From assembly GCA_028869395.1 (NCBI GenBank), contig JAGWSE010000373.1, positions 1 to 13,524 on the forward strand: a stretch of 13,524 bases of DNA, read 5' to 3'. A model generated the notes under the pieces. That model ran no database searches. It saw nothing but the letters and a program-made list of their open reading frames with translations, and was not told the DNA's origin. Positions 5,361 to 13,524 of this stretch are shown in pieces (the stretch's first letter is position 1; every line of letters starts with the position of its first letter). This DNA comes from Alphaproteobacteria bacterium (GTDB taxonomy: Bacteria > Pseudomonadota > Alphaproteobacteria > Caulobacterales > Caulobacteraceae). The position numbers and the translations under genes were made by a program.

Positions 5361-6842
5361 GTGACGCCCCGACCGGGGCCAACCTTGCTTGGGATCTTGC
5401 GCCAGTTGACCTCGCCCGCAGCCAGCCGCCCAGAGGTCAGACGCCCAGAGGTCAGACGCCCAGAGGCCAGACGCCCAGAGGCCACGCGCCCAGAGGCCAG
5501 TCGCCCCCAGGCGCCGCGACGGATCGCCGTGGTGGGGTCGGGGATTTCCGGACTGTCGGCCGCCTGGCTGCTCGCCCGCCGGCATCGCGTCACCGTCTAC
5601 GAGGCGGAGGATCGGGCCGGCGGCCACAGCTGCACCGTCACCGCGCCCGGACCCGACGGGCCCCTCGCCGTGGACATGGGGTTCATCGTCTATAACGAGG
5701 CCACCTATCCCAACCTGACGGCGCTGCTCGCCTGGCTGGGCATCCCCACGCGCGAGACCTGCATGTCGTTCGGCGTCTCCCTGGACGAGGGCGACCTGGA
5801 ATACGGCAGCCGCGGCCTGGGCGGCCTGCTGGCCCAGCCGGGCAACCTCGTGCGGCCGCGTTTCCTCTCGATGGTCAGCGAGCTTCTCCGCTTCTACCGC
5901 GAGAGCCCTCGCGACCTGGCCGACCGGACGCTGGCGGGGCTCAGCCTCGGCGATTACCTCAACATCCGCGGCTATTCGGAGGCCTTCCAGACCGACCACC
6001 TGCTGCCGCAGGCGGCGGCGATCTGGTCGGCGCCCCTGGTGCGGACCCGCGACTACCCGGCCGAGGCCTTCGTGCGCTTCTTCGAGAACCATGGCCTGCT
6101 GAAGCTGGTCGCCCGGCCGCCCTGGCGCAACGTGGTCGGCGGCTCGAAGGCCTATGTGGACCCCCTCGGCGCGGCGCTGCCGCAGGGCGTGCGGACCGGG
6201 CGCGCGGTGGCGGCGGTGCGCCGGACCGGATCCGGCGTCCTGGTGCGCGACCGGACGGGCGCGACCGAGCGCTTCGACGAGGTGGTGATCGCCACCCATT
6301 CCGACCAGGCCCTGGCGCTTCTGGAAGAGCCCTCCGCGCAGGAGACCCAGCTGCTCGGCGCGATCGCCTATGCGCCGAACGAGGTCATCCTGCACCGCGA
6401 CCCCCGGCTCATGCCGCGGCGGCGCCGGGCATGGTCCAGCTGGAACTACGTCGGCCGGCGCGGGGAACGCAACGAGGCGGCCCCGCCGACCGTGAGCTAC
6501 TGGATGAACCGCCTGCAGGGCCTGCCCGGTCCGCCGCTCTTCGTCAGCCTCAATCCGCAGCTTCGGCCCAGGCCCGAGCTGGTGATCGAGACCCGTGATT
6601 TCGCCCACCCGGTCTTCGACGACCGGGCCCTGGCCGCGCAGCGTCGCCTCTGGTCGCTGCAGGGTGTGCGCCGGACCTGGTTCTGCGGCGCCTATTTCGG
6701 GGCCGGGTTCCACGAGGACGGGCTGCAGGCGGGCCTCGCCGTCGCCGAGGCCCTGGGCGGGGTGCGCCGGCCGTGGCGCGTGGAGCGCGAGTCCGGGCGC
6801 ATCTTCCTGCCGCCGCCCGCCGCCCTGGAGCGGGCGGCATGA
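5361..6842 (+). CDS. COG2907-type NAD/FAD-binding oxidoreductase
   Basis: Flavoprotein of the amine-oxidase/desaturase-like superfamily, up to 493 aa. The dinucleotide fold starts at RRIAVVGSGISGLSAAWLL (G59-S-G-I-S-G64), followed by VYEAEDRAGGHS with the ribose-binding Glu and RxGG-type turn. The C-terminal FAD-binding block is WFCGAYFGAGFHEDGLQAGLAVAEAL (about 446-471). Such proteins sit beside DUF1365 and CFA-like genes in ChrR clusters, where a role in oxidising or desaturating methylated acyl chains has been proposed. The start is uncertain: no ATG precedes the FAD fold. GTG 5361 follows the ECF promoter directly; TTG codons at 5385, 5397 and 5406 are alternatives. Residues before about 54 are an extension absent from the typical family N-terminus and contain six RPExR-like pentapeptides. 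The stop overlaps the DUF1365 start by 4 bp. Confidence 0.88.
   Translation: MTPRPGPTLLGILRQLTSPAASRPEVRRPEVRRPEARRPEATRPEASRPQAPRRIAVVGSGISGLSAAWLLARRHRVTVYEAEDRAGGHSCTVTAPGPDGPLAVDMGFIVYNEATYPNLTALLAWLGIPTRETCMSFGVSLDEGDLEYGSRGLGGLLAQPGNLVRPRFLSMVSELLRFYRESPRDLADRTLAGLSLGDYLNIRGYSEAFQTDHLLPQAAAIWSAPLVRTRDYPAEAFVRFFENHGLLKLVARPPWRNVVGGSKAYVDPLGAALPQGVRTGRAVAAVRRTGSGVLVRDRTGATERFDEVVIATHSDQALALLEEPSAQETQLLGAIAYAPNEVILHRDPRLMPRRRRAWSSWNYVGRRGERNEAAPPTVSYWMNRLQGLPGPPLFVSLNPQLRPRPELVIETRDFAHPVFDDRALAAQRRLWSLQGVRRTWFCGAYFGAGFHEDGLQAGLAVAEALGGVRRPWRVERESGRIFLPPPAALERAA
5427..5516. repeat. 15-bp tandem repeat in flavoprotein N-terminus (5 + 1 degenerate)
   Basis: Unit CGCCCAGAGGTCAGA. Copies 1 and 2 are identical (5427-5441, 5442-5456); copies 3 to 5 differ at one to three bases (through 5501) and a sixth (5502-5516) is degenerate. 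It is in frame and encodes RPEVR, RPEVR, RPEAR, RPEAT, RPEAS and RPQAP. There are no spacers, so it is not a CRISPR array. Confidence 0.93.
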
Positions 6843-7585
6843 GTTCGGCGCTCTACACGGGCAAGGTCGCGCATGTGCGGTTGCGGCCCCTGCGCCATCG
6901 CCTTCGCTACCGCGTGGCCCAGGGTCTGTTCGATCTCGACGAGCTGCCGGCGCTCTCGCGCCAGCTTCGCCTGTTCGGCCACAATCGCGCCGCGCCGTTC
7001 AGCTTCCACGACAGGGACCACGGGGACGGCACGGGGGACCTTCGTGGCTGGCTTGCGGGCCAGTTGGCCGCCGCCGGACTTGCGGGGCCCTGGGGACGGG
7101 TGCGGGTGCTCTGCATGCCGCGGATGTTCGGCTTCGTGTTCAATCCGCTGAGCGTCTGGTTCTGCGACGACGCCCAAGGCCGTCTCGCCGCTGTCGTCTA
7201 CGAGGTGAACAACACCTTCGGCGACCGGCACGCCTACGTCCTGCCGGCCGCCGCCGAAGGTCCGCTGCGCCAGGCCTGCGAAAAGGCCTTCCACGTCTCG
7301 CCCTTCCTGCCGATGGCCCTGACCTACGCCTTCCGCCTGTCTCCGCCCGAGGCCCAGGTGACTGTCGCGATCTCGGCCGAGGACGCCGAGGGGCCGGTGC
7401 TGGCGGCGAGTTTCGCCGGCGAGCGGCGGCCGCTCACCGACGCGTGTCTTGCACGGGTGCTCGCCGCCTTTCCGTTCATGACGCTCAAGGTGGTGGCGGC
7501 GATTCATTGGGAGGCGCTGAAGCTCTGGGTGCGCGGCGCGCCTGTGTTCCGGCCCGCCGTTTCCCGCGCGGCGCCGTCGCCGTGA
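6839..7585 (+). CDS. DUF1365 family protein
   Basis: Protein of 248 aa, COG3496/DUF1365, of unknown biochemical function but almost always encoded between the COG2907 flavoprotein and a CFA-like methyltransferase, as here. Family marks: SALYTGKVAHVRLRPLRHRL at the N-terminus, MPRMFGFVFNPLSVWFC (about 96-112), YEVNNTFGDRHAY (near 121-133), KAFHVSPFLPM (near 150-160), and the C-terminal MTLKVVAAIHWEALKLW. There is no clear signal peptide or long membrane helix. ATG 6839 overlaps the flavoprotein stop (ATGA) and has GGAG 8 nt upstream; an upstream in-frame GTG was not chosen because residues from it read through the flavoprotein tail out of frame. The conserved context suggests it assists the lipid-modifying enzymes; that is inference. 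Confidence 0.92.
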   Translation: MSSALYTGKVAHVRLRPLRHRLRYRVAQGLFDLDELPALSRQLRLFGHNRAAPFSFHDRDHGDGTGDLRGWLAGQLAAAGLAGPWGRVRVLCMPRMFGFVFNPLSVWFCDDAQGRLAAVVYEVNNTFGDRHAYVLPAAAEGPLRQACEKAFHVSPFLPMALTYAFRLSPPEAQVTVAISAEDAEGPVLAASFAGERRPLTDACLARVLAAFPFMTLKVVAAIHWEALKLWVRGAPVFRPAVSRAAPSP

Positions 7586-8787
7586 GCCTCGATCTGGCGG
7601 ACGCAAGGCCCGGGGCGGCGCTGGCCGGGCGGGCGCTGGCCGCGCTGGGCCGGCGGTGGCGGGGCCTGCCGGTCGAGATCGCGCTGCCGGGCGGCGGCGT
7701 CGTTCGCCTGGGCGAGGTGGGCGCAGCTGCGCCCGCGCGCCTGCGCGTCCGGCGTTGGCGCGCCCTGGTCCGCGCGCTGGTCGCCGGCGACATCGGGTTC
7801 GCCGAGGGCTATCTGGCCGGCGACTGGGACACGCGCGACCTCGCGGGGCTCCTCACCGCGCTCGCCAGCGACTTCGAGGCCCTGAGGGGTTTCGCCCTCG
7901 GCCAGCCGCTGCATCGGCTCTGGCAGCGGCGCCTGACCTGGCTGCGCGCCAACACCCTGGACGGCGCTCGCCGCAACATCGCGGCCCACTACGACCTGGG
8001 AAACGCCTTCTACGCCGCCTGGCTGGACGCCGGCCTGACCTATTCCTCGGCCCTGTTCGAGCGCCCCGAGGAGCCGCTCGAGACCGCCCAGGCCCGCAAG
8101 TACGCGGCGCTGGCCCGGGCGCTCGGGATCCAGCCCGGCCATCGCGTGCTCGAGATCGGCTGCGGGTGGGGCGGCTTCGCCGAGTTCGCCGCCCGCGAGA
8201 TCGGCGCCCAGGTGACGGCGCTGACCATCTCGCCCGCCCAGCACGCCCACGCCTGCGCGCGCCTCGCCCGCGCCGGCCTTGCGGACCGCGCCCAGGTGCG
8301 CCTCTGCGACTATCGCGAGGTGAGGGGACGCTTCGACCGCGTCGTCTCCATCGAGATGTTCGAGGCGGTGGGCGAGCGGTACTGGCCAAGGTTCTTCGCG
8401 GCGCTGCGCGAGCGGCTGGCGCCGGGCGGGCTTGCGGGCCTGCAGGTCATCACCATCGACGACGAGCTCTTCGCCGGCTACCGGCGCCGCCAGGATTTCA
8501 TCCAGACCCATGTGTTCCCGGGCGGCATGCTGCCCAGCGAGCGCGAGCTGCTCGGCGCCGCCCGGCGCGAGGGCCTCGCGGGCGCCACCCTCCGGCGCTT
8601 CGGCGCGGACTACGCCCGCACCCTGCGGGTGTGGGGCGAGCGCTTCGAGGCGGCCTGGCCGGAGCTCCGCGCACAGGGGTTCGACGCGCGGTTCCGCAGG
8701 CTCTGGCGCTTCTATCTGGCCTACTGCCAGGCGGGCTTCGCCGCGGCGCGCACCGACGTCGCCCACATCGCCCTGGTCCCCGCATGA
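7582..8787 (+). CDS. CFA-synthase-family SAM methyltransferase (atypical active site)
   Basis: Enzyme of 401 aa expected to transfer methyl from SAM to an unsaturated acyl chain of a phospholipid at the inner membrane face. The N-terminal lipid-binding-type domain spans about 1-115 (IGFAEGYLAGDWDTRDL). The methyltransferase domain has HYDLGNAFYAAWLD (136-149), YSSALF, the SAM loop VLEIGCGWGGFAEF (189-202), VSIEMFEAVGERYW (255-268) and FIQTHVFPGGMLPS (306-319). Compared with E. coli Cfa, the bicarbonate-ligand positions read S156 (C139), E261 (E239), Q288 (H266), I290 (I268) and Y344 (Y317), so two of five are changed. It may therefore methylate without closing a cyclopropane ring, as in methylated or furan fatty acid routes; this is inference. 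GTG 7582 overlaps the DUF1365 stop (GTGA) and has no clear ribosome site, implying translational coupling. The frame is open far upstream, but that part is not conserved. Confidence 0.9.
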   Translation: MSLDLADARPGAALAGRALAALGRRWRGLPVEIALPGGGVVRLGEVGAAAPARLRVRRWRALVRALVAGDIGFAEGYLAGDWDTRDLAGLLTALASDFEALRGFALGQPLHRLWQRRLTWLRANTLDGARRNIAAHYDLGNAFYAAWLDAGLTYSSALFERPEEPLETAQARKYAALARALGIQPGHRVLEIGCGWGGFAEFAAREIGAQVTALTISPAQHAHACARLARAGLADRAQVRLCDYREVRGRFDRVVSIEMFEAVGERYWPRFFAALRERLAPGGLAGLQVITIDDELFAGYRRRQDFIQTHVFPGGMLPSERELLGAARREGLAGATLRRFGADYARTLRVWGERFEAAWPELRAQGFDARFRRLWRFYLAYCQAGFAAARTDVAHIALVPA

Positions 8788-8835
8788 TCCGGGGCGGCCG
8801 CTCATTGGTTTTCGGTCAGGCGGGAAGACTTGGAC

Positions 8836-8844
8836 GAGAGGAGG
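8836..8844 (+). promoter_or_regulatory. Strong ribosome binding site deciding the TspO-like start
   Basis: GAGAGGAGG lies 11 nt before ATG 8856. It is the only near-perfect Shine-Dalgarno in the rightward arm. It favours 8856 over the in-frame ATG 8784, which overlaps the previous stop. Confidence 0.6.
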
Positions 8845-8855
8845 CCCGGCGAGAC

Positions 8856-9629
8856 ATGCGCGATCGTCTGCGCGTCTGGACAACGATGTCCCTGGCTCTG
8901 ATCCAGATCCTCGTCCCGGTGCTGGGGAGCGTGGGCGTCCTCGGCCGGATGCAGGGGGCGCAGTTCCAGCTTGTCAAGTCGCCCGTCGTGCCCGCCGGCT
9001 ATGCCTTCGGGATCTGGGGCGTGCTCTACGCCGGCTGTCTCGTCTACGCCGTGGAGCAGGCGCGCCCCTCGCGACGCCGCGATCCGGTGCTGCGACGGAT
9101 GGGATGGCCGTTCGCCCTGGCCCTGCTCGTCGACGCCGTGTGGAGCGCGCTCGCGCAACTGGAAGCGCCGCTCGCCGTCCTGGCGCTGGTCATCCTTCCC
9201 GGCCTGTTCGGCGCGCTGCTGGCCGCCGGTCGGTTCTACGCCTCCGCGGCCGGGAGCCCGCAGGACCGCTGGCGGGTGGGCGCGCCGGTCGCGGGCCTCG
9301 CGGGGTGGCTCACCGCCGCCGCCTTGGCCAATGTCTCCGTCGCGCTCCCCGCGAGATGGTTCGTCCCGGGCGGCCAGGGCGCGGCGGTGTCGATCGCGCT
9401 GCTCAGCGCCTGCGGCCTCGTCGCCGGCCTCGCCCTGTGGCGCCTGCGCGCGCCGGTCGCCTACCTCGCCGCGGTGGCCTGGGCCCTGGTGGCGGTGATC
9501 GTGGCCGACGTCACGCGAGAATCCGCCGCCGGGGTTGCGGTGGCCGCGGGGACGTGGCTCGCCGCGCTGGTGGTCCTTTCCGCCTTCGCGTGGAACCGCG
9601 GCCCGGCGCCCGCCACGGGAGCGGCCTGA
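8856..9629 (+). CDS. TspO/MBR-related membrane protein with extra C-terminal helices
   Basis: Integral membrane protein of 257 aa, about eight hydrophobic segments (near 8-27, 46-67, 83-101, 105-128, 140-156, 166-184, 189-207, 218-236). The first five align by pattern with TspO: VPAGYAFGIWGVLYAG corresponds to the P-x3-F-x2-W-x2-LY block of loop 1/helix 2, VDAVWSALAQLEAPLAVLAL to helix 3/4, and LAGWLTAAALANVSVAL to the W-x-A-x2-LN block of helix 5. TspO proteins bind porphyrins and in Rhodobacter adjust gene expression to light and oxygen. The three helices after residue 160 are additional to the usual 150-180 aa. It closes the ECF-controlled rightward arm; a role with photosensitising tetrapyrroles would fit but is inference. 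An in-frame ATG at 8784 overlaps the methyltransferase stop and would add 24 aa lacking family character. Confidence 0.72.
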   Translation: MRDRLRVWTTMSLALIQILVPVLGSVGVLGRMQGAQFQLVKSPVVPAGYAFGIWGVLYAGCLVYAVEQARPSRRRDPVLRRMGWPFALALLVDAVWSALAQLEAPLAVLALVILPGLFGALLAAGRFYASAAGSPQDRWRVGAPVAGLAGWLTAAALANVSVALPARWFVPGGQGAAVSIALLSACGLVAGLALWRLRAPVAYLAAVAWALVAVIVADVTRESAAGVAVAAGTWLAALVVLSAFAWNRGPAPATGAA

Positions 9630-9981
9630 GGCGGCCGCCCTGCCGGTCGAGGTTTCCGGCGCGCGACGAGGCTGTAGCGGCGACGGCCGGGCCCGCCATC
9701 GGGTTCGGACCACTGTCGCGACAAGGCTATCGATGCGTGGGGAGTCGCAGCCGATCACGGAGCGGTCCTCTACACGCTCGATCGCCAGTTGGCCGAGGCC
9801 GGGCTTCTGCTGGGCTGCGCCGCGGAGCTGCTCTCGTGATGCGCCCCGCCGGGCTTTTCACGAACGCCCTGCGTGTTGGCCCTGCGGGAAAACCAGACTT
9901 GCAGGGGCGCCGGATCACTGATTCCCATGGCGGCGGTTCGGGCCAGGCGGCGGTCCTCACCTTGCGGGCCTGAGGGGAGTC
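9630..9981. other. Convergent intergenic region, no supported gene
   Basis: This 352-bp gap lies between the ends of the TspO-like gene and the P-type ATPase gene. A GC-rich stem GCGGCC/GGCCGC (9621-9626 with 9633-9638) spans the TspO-like stop but lacks a T tract, so it is only a weak terminator candidate. A stretch from 9678 to 9839 is open on the plus strand and ends in a run reading AEAGLLLGCAAELLS, but it contains no ATG, GTG or TTG in frame; it could be a gene remnant or chance. I see no RNA gene or convincing promoter. Confidence 0.5.
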
Positions 9982-12285
<2,304 letters not shown>

Positions 12286-12303
12286 GACCGCCTGGCTCCT
12301 GCA

Positions 12304-13524
12304 CTACCCCTGGGTTGACGCCTGAACTGACGCCCTGAGCGAGCCTTTGTAAGATGCCTTCTGTGGTCCCTTCAGGGGCGCCTCCGCGCGGGCCGATGCG
12401 GCGCAATCGGTTCCGCAGGCGCCGGCCTGATCGTCGAACCAGCCGGGCGGGAACACAAGATGGCTGTGCGCCACGCGGGTCAGGCGCCCGCGCTCCAGCC
12501 CGGTCACGCCGCCGTTGCGCGCGGCGAAGTCGACGACGCCGATGAGGAGCACGACCGTGAAGACGGAGAGCACGAAGGCGCTGAATCCGAGCGCCATGGA
12601 CCGGTTCTTGGGACGGGCGAGGGCGACCAGCTCGGCCCCGGTGGTGGGGACCAGGAGGGCTGCGAAGTTGGACCCCGGCTGCGCCCGCCGGCGCGCCGCC
12701 AGGCGTCGCTCGTTCTCCGCGAGCATCGAGAGCACGAGCAGCACCGCGATGATGCACATCATGCTGCTGGGCATCCAGATGATGAAGCCGCCGATCTGCT
12801 CGTCGGTCACGGGCGAGAAGCCGAACAGCCGTCCGGCGATGTCGTAGGCGGGATAGAGCTCCACCGATTTCAGCGCGGTCGCGGCGCCCAGCACGATGTT
12901 CGAAAGCGTGACGATCCACAGCATCATCAGTCGGACGCCGTAGCGCAGACCATGAGGCGACGAGCGGCCCAGGCTTCGCCACCAGGGCTGGTTGTCGTCA
13001 TCGAAGTCCAGGACGGACTTCGGCGGCCTGCGGTCGAAGATGCGCCACCAGAAGAGGAGGCCTGCGGCGAGCATCGTCACGTGCATCACGTAGTGCACGC
13101 CCTCGTGCAGCAGGGCGTAGTCGTGATAGGCGGGAACCTGCCAGACGTAGAGCGCCGCGATGAACAGGGTCGTCGCGACCAGGGGCTGACCGAGGACGGC
13201 GAACACCGCCCGGACGGCGCCGTTCGAGGCGATGGGGGCGAGCACGGTCCGGCGCACGCCCCGCGGCAGGCCGGCCGTGAGCAGTCCCTCCGGCCAGGAG
13301 AGGGCGAGCAGCATCGGGCCCACCATCCGCAGCAGAAGGTGCTGGATCTGGTGGACCAGGAACAACCGGTCCGCGATGGCGTCGATGGGGGACTGCAGGG
13401 AGATGAACACCGCCGCCACGCCGCCGAAGAACAGCGCGTGGCGGCCCATGGGAACCGGCGTCGCGGCGTCCCGCCGGCGCACCATTCCGGCGACATAGAT
13501 GGCGACGACCAGGGCCGTTTCGAT
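12304..13524 (-). CDS. ctaG: Caa3-type CtaG cytochrome c oxidase assembly protein (5'-truncated by window)
   Basis: Polytopic membrane protein of the Caa3_CtaG family, linked to copper delivery and assembly of heme-copper oxidases. Seen in order from the ATG at 13485: a hydrophobic helix to SLQSPIDA, VHQIQHLLLRMVGPMLL with H45 and H49, then HDYALLHEGVHYVMHVTMLAAGLLFWW with H121, H127, H131 and H135, and later helices to about residue 255. The frame stays open to the right edge (IETALVVAIYVAG precedes that ATG and looks like the missing first helix), so the true start is probably outside. Unusually, after the family core there is another helix (296-322) and a tail with C357-G-T-D-C361, followed by a Lys/Ser/Gln-rich end. 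The cysteine pair could bind copper, but this is speculative. It lies 18 nt upstream of the proton ATPase gene on the same strand. Confidence 0.87.
   Translation of the reverse strand: METALVVAIYVAGMVRRRDAATPVPMGRHALFFGGVAAVFISLQSPIDAIADRLFLVHQIQHLLLRMVGPMLLALSWPEGLLTAGLPRGVRRTVLAPIASNGAVRAVFAVLGQPLVATTLFIAALYVWQVPAYHDYALLHEGVHYVMHVTMLAAGLLFWWRIFDRRPPKSVLDFDDDNQPWWRSLGRSSPHGLRYGVRLMMLWIVTLSNIVLGAATALKSVELYPAYDIAGRLFGFSPVTDEQIGGFIIWMPSSMMCIIAVLLVLSMLAENERRLAARRRAQPGSNFAALLVPTTGAELVALARPKNRSMALGFSAFVLSVFTVVLLIGVVDFAARNGGVTGLERGRLTRVAHSHLVFPPGWFDDQAGACGTDCAASARAEAPLKGPQKASYKGSLRASVQASTQG

Noticed and set aside
5427..5516. Direct repeats considered as a CRISPR array
   Set aside because: The 15-bp units are contiguous with no spacers and keep the reading frame.
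6595..8787. A 730-codon frame suggesting an N-terminal fusion on the CFA-like enzyme
   Set aside because: The first 329 codons are a shadow of the flavoprotein and DUF1365 genes. The conserved family begins after GTG 7582.
8785..8813. TGATCC followed after 17 nt by GTTTTC, a possible extra ECF promoter before the TspO-like gene
   Set aside because: The -10 lacks the A of GTA, and TGATCC here is made by the methyltransferase stop and the following bases. A similar TGATCC with GTTTTC at 9917-9888 on the minus strand points away from any start, so both look like chance.

Overview
The window is about 70% G+C and densely coding, with overlapping stop/start codons (ATGA or GTGA) between most neighbours. 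Its gene content is typical of a free-living alphaproteobacterium. Caulobacterales (Phenylobacterium/Caulobacter type) is my best guess, but that is inference from gene families and composition, not from a marker gene. I see no rRNA, tRNA, insertion sequence, phage gene or CRISPR array.

Positions 1-206 hold no gene I can support. From about 0.2 to 9.6 kb lies one functional block built around an ECF sigma factor and a ChrR-type zinc anti-sigma factor, the pair known in Rhodobacter to sense singlet oxygen. The leftward arm reads rpoE - chrR - (102-bp gap) - DUF1295 membrane protein - CFA/coclaurine-N-methyltransferase-like methyltransferase - DUF2177 membrane protein - class II-like photolyase. 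The rightward arm reads COG2907-type FAD oxidoreductase - DUF1365 protein - CFA-synthase-family methyltransferase - TspO/MBR-like membrane protein. The arms diverge from a ~60-bp region holding two back-to-back promoters of the form TGATCC-N17-GTA. Their -35 elements are the two halves of a perfect 16-bp palindrome (5318-5333). The layout implies that sigma release by ChrR switches on both arms: flavin- and SAM-dependent modification of membrane acyl chains, DNA photorepair and accessory membrane proteins.

From 9.63 to 9.98 kb is a 352-bp convergent gap with no supported gene. From 9.98 kb to the right edge, on the minus strand, are a type IIIA (proton-pumping type) P-type ATPase and, 18 bp upstream of it, a Caa3-type CtaG cytochrome oxidase assembly protein that runs off the window. 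These two look like a separate bioenergetic unit.

The points most worth following are the palindromic divergent ECF promoter, a CFA-family enzyme lacking two of the expected bicarbonate ligands, a photolyase with Phe where the class II electron-transfer chain normally has Trp, low-complexity repeat-encoded N-termini on both proteins flanking the divergent promoter, and a CtaG with an extra helix and a C-x3-C tail.
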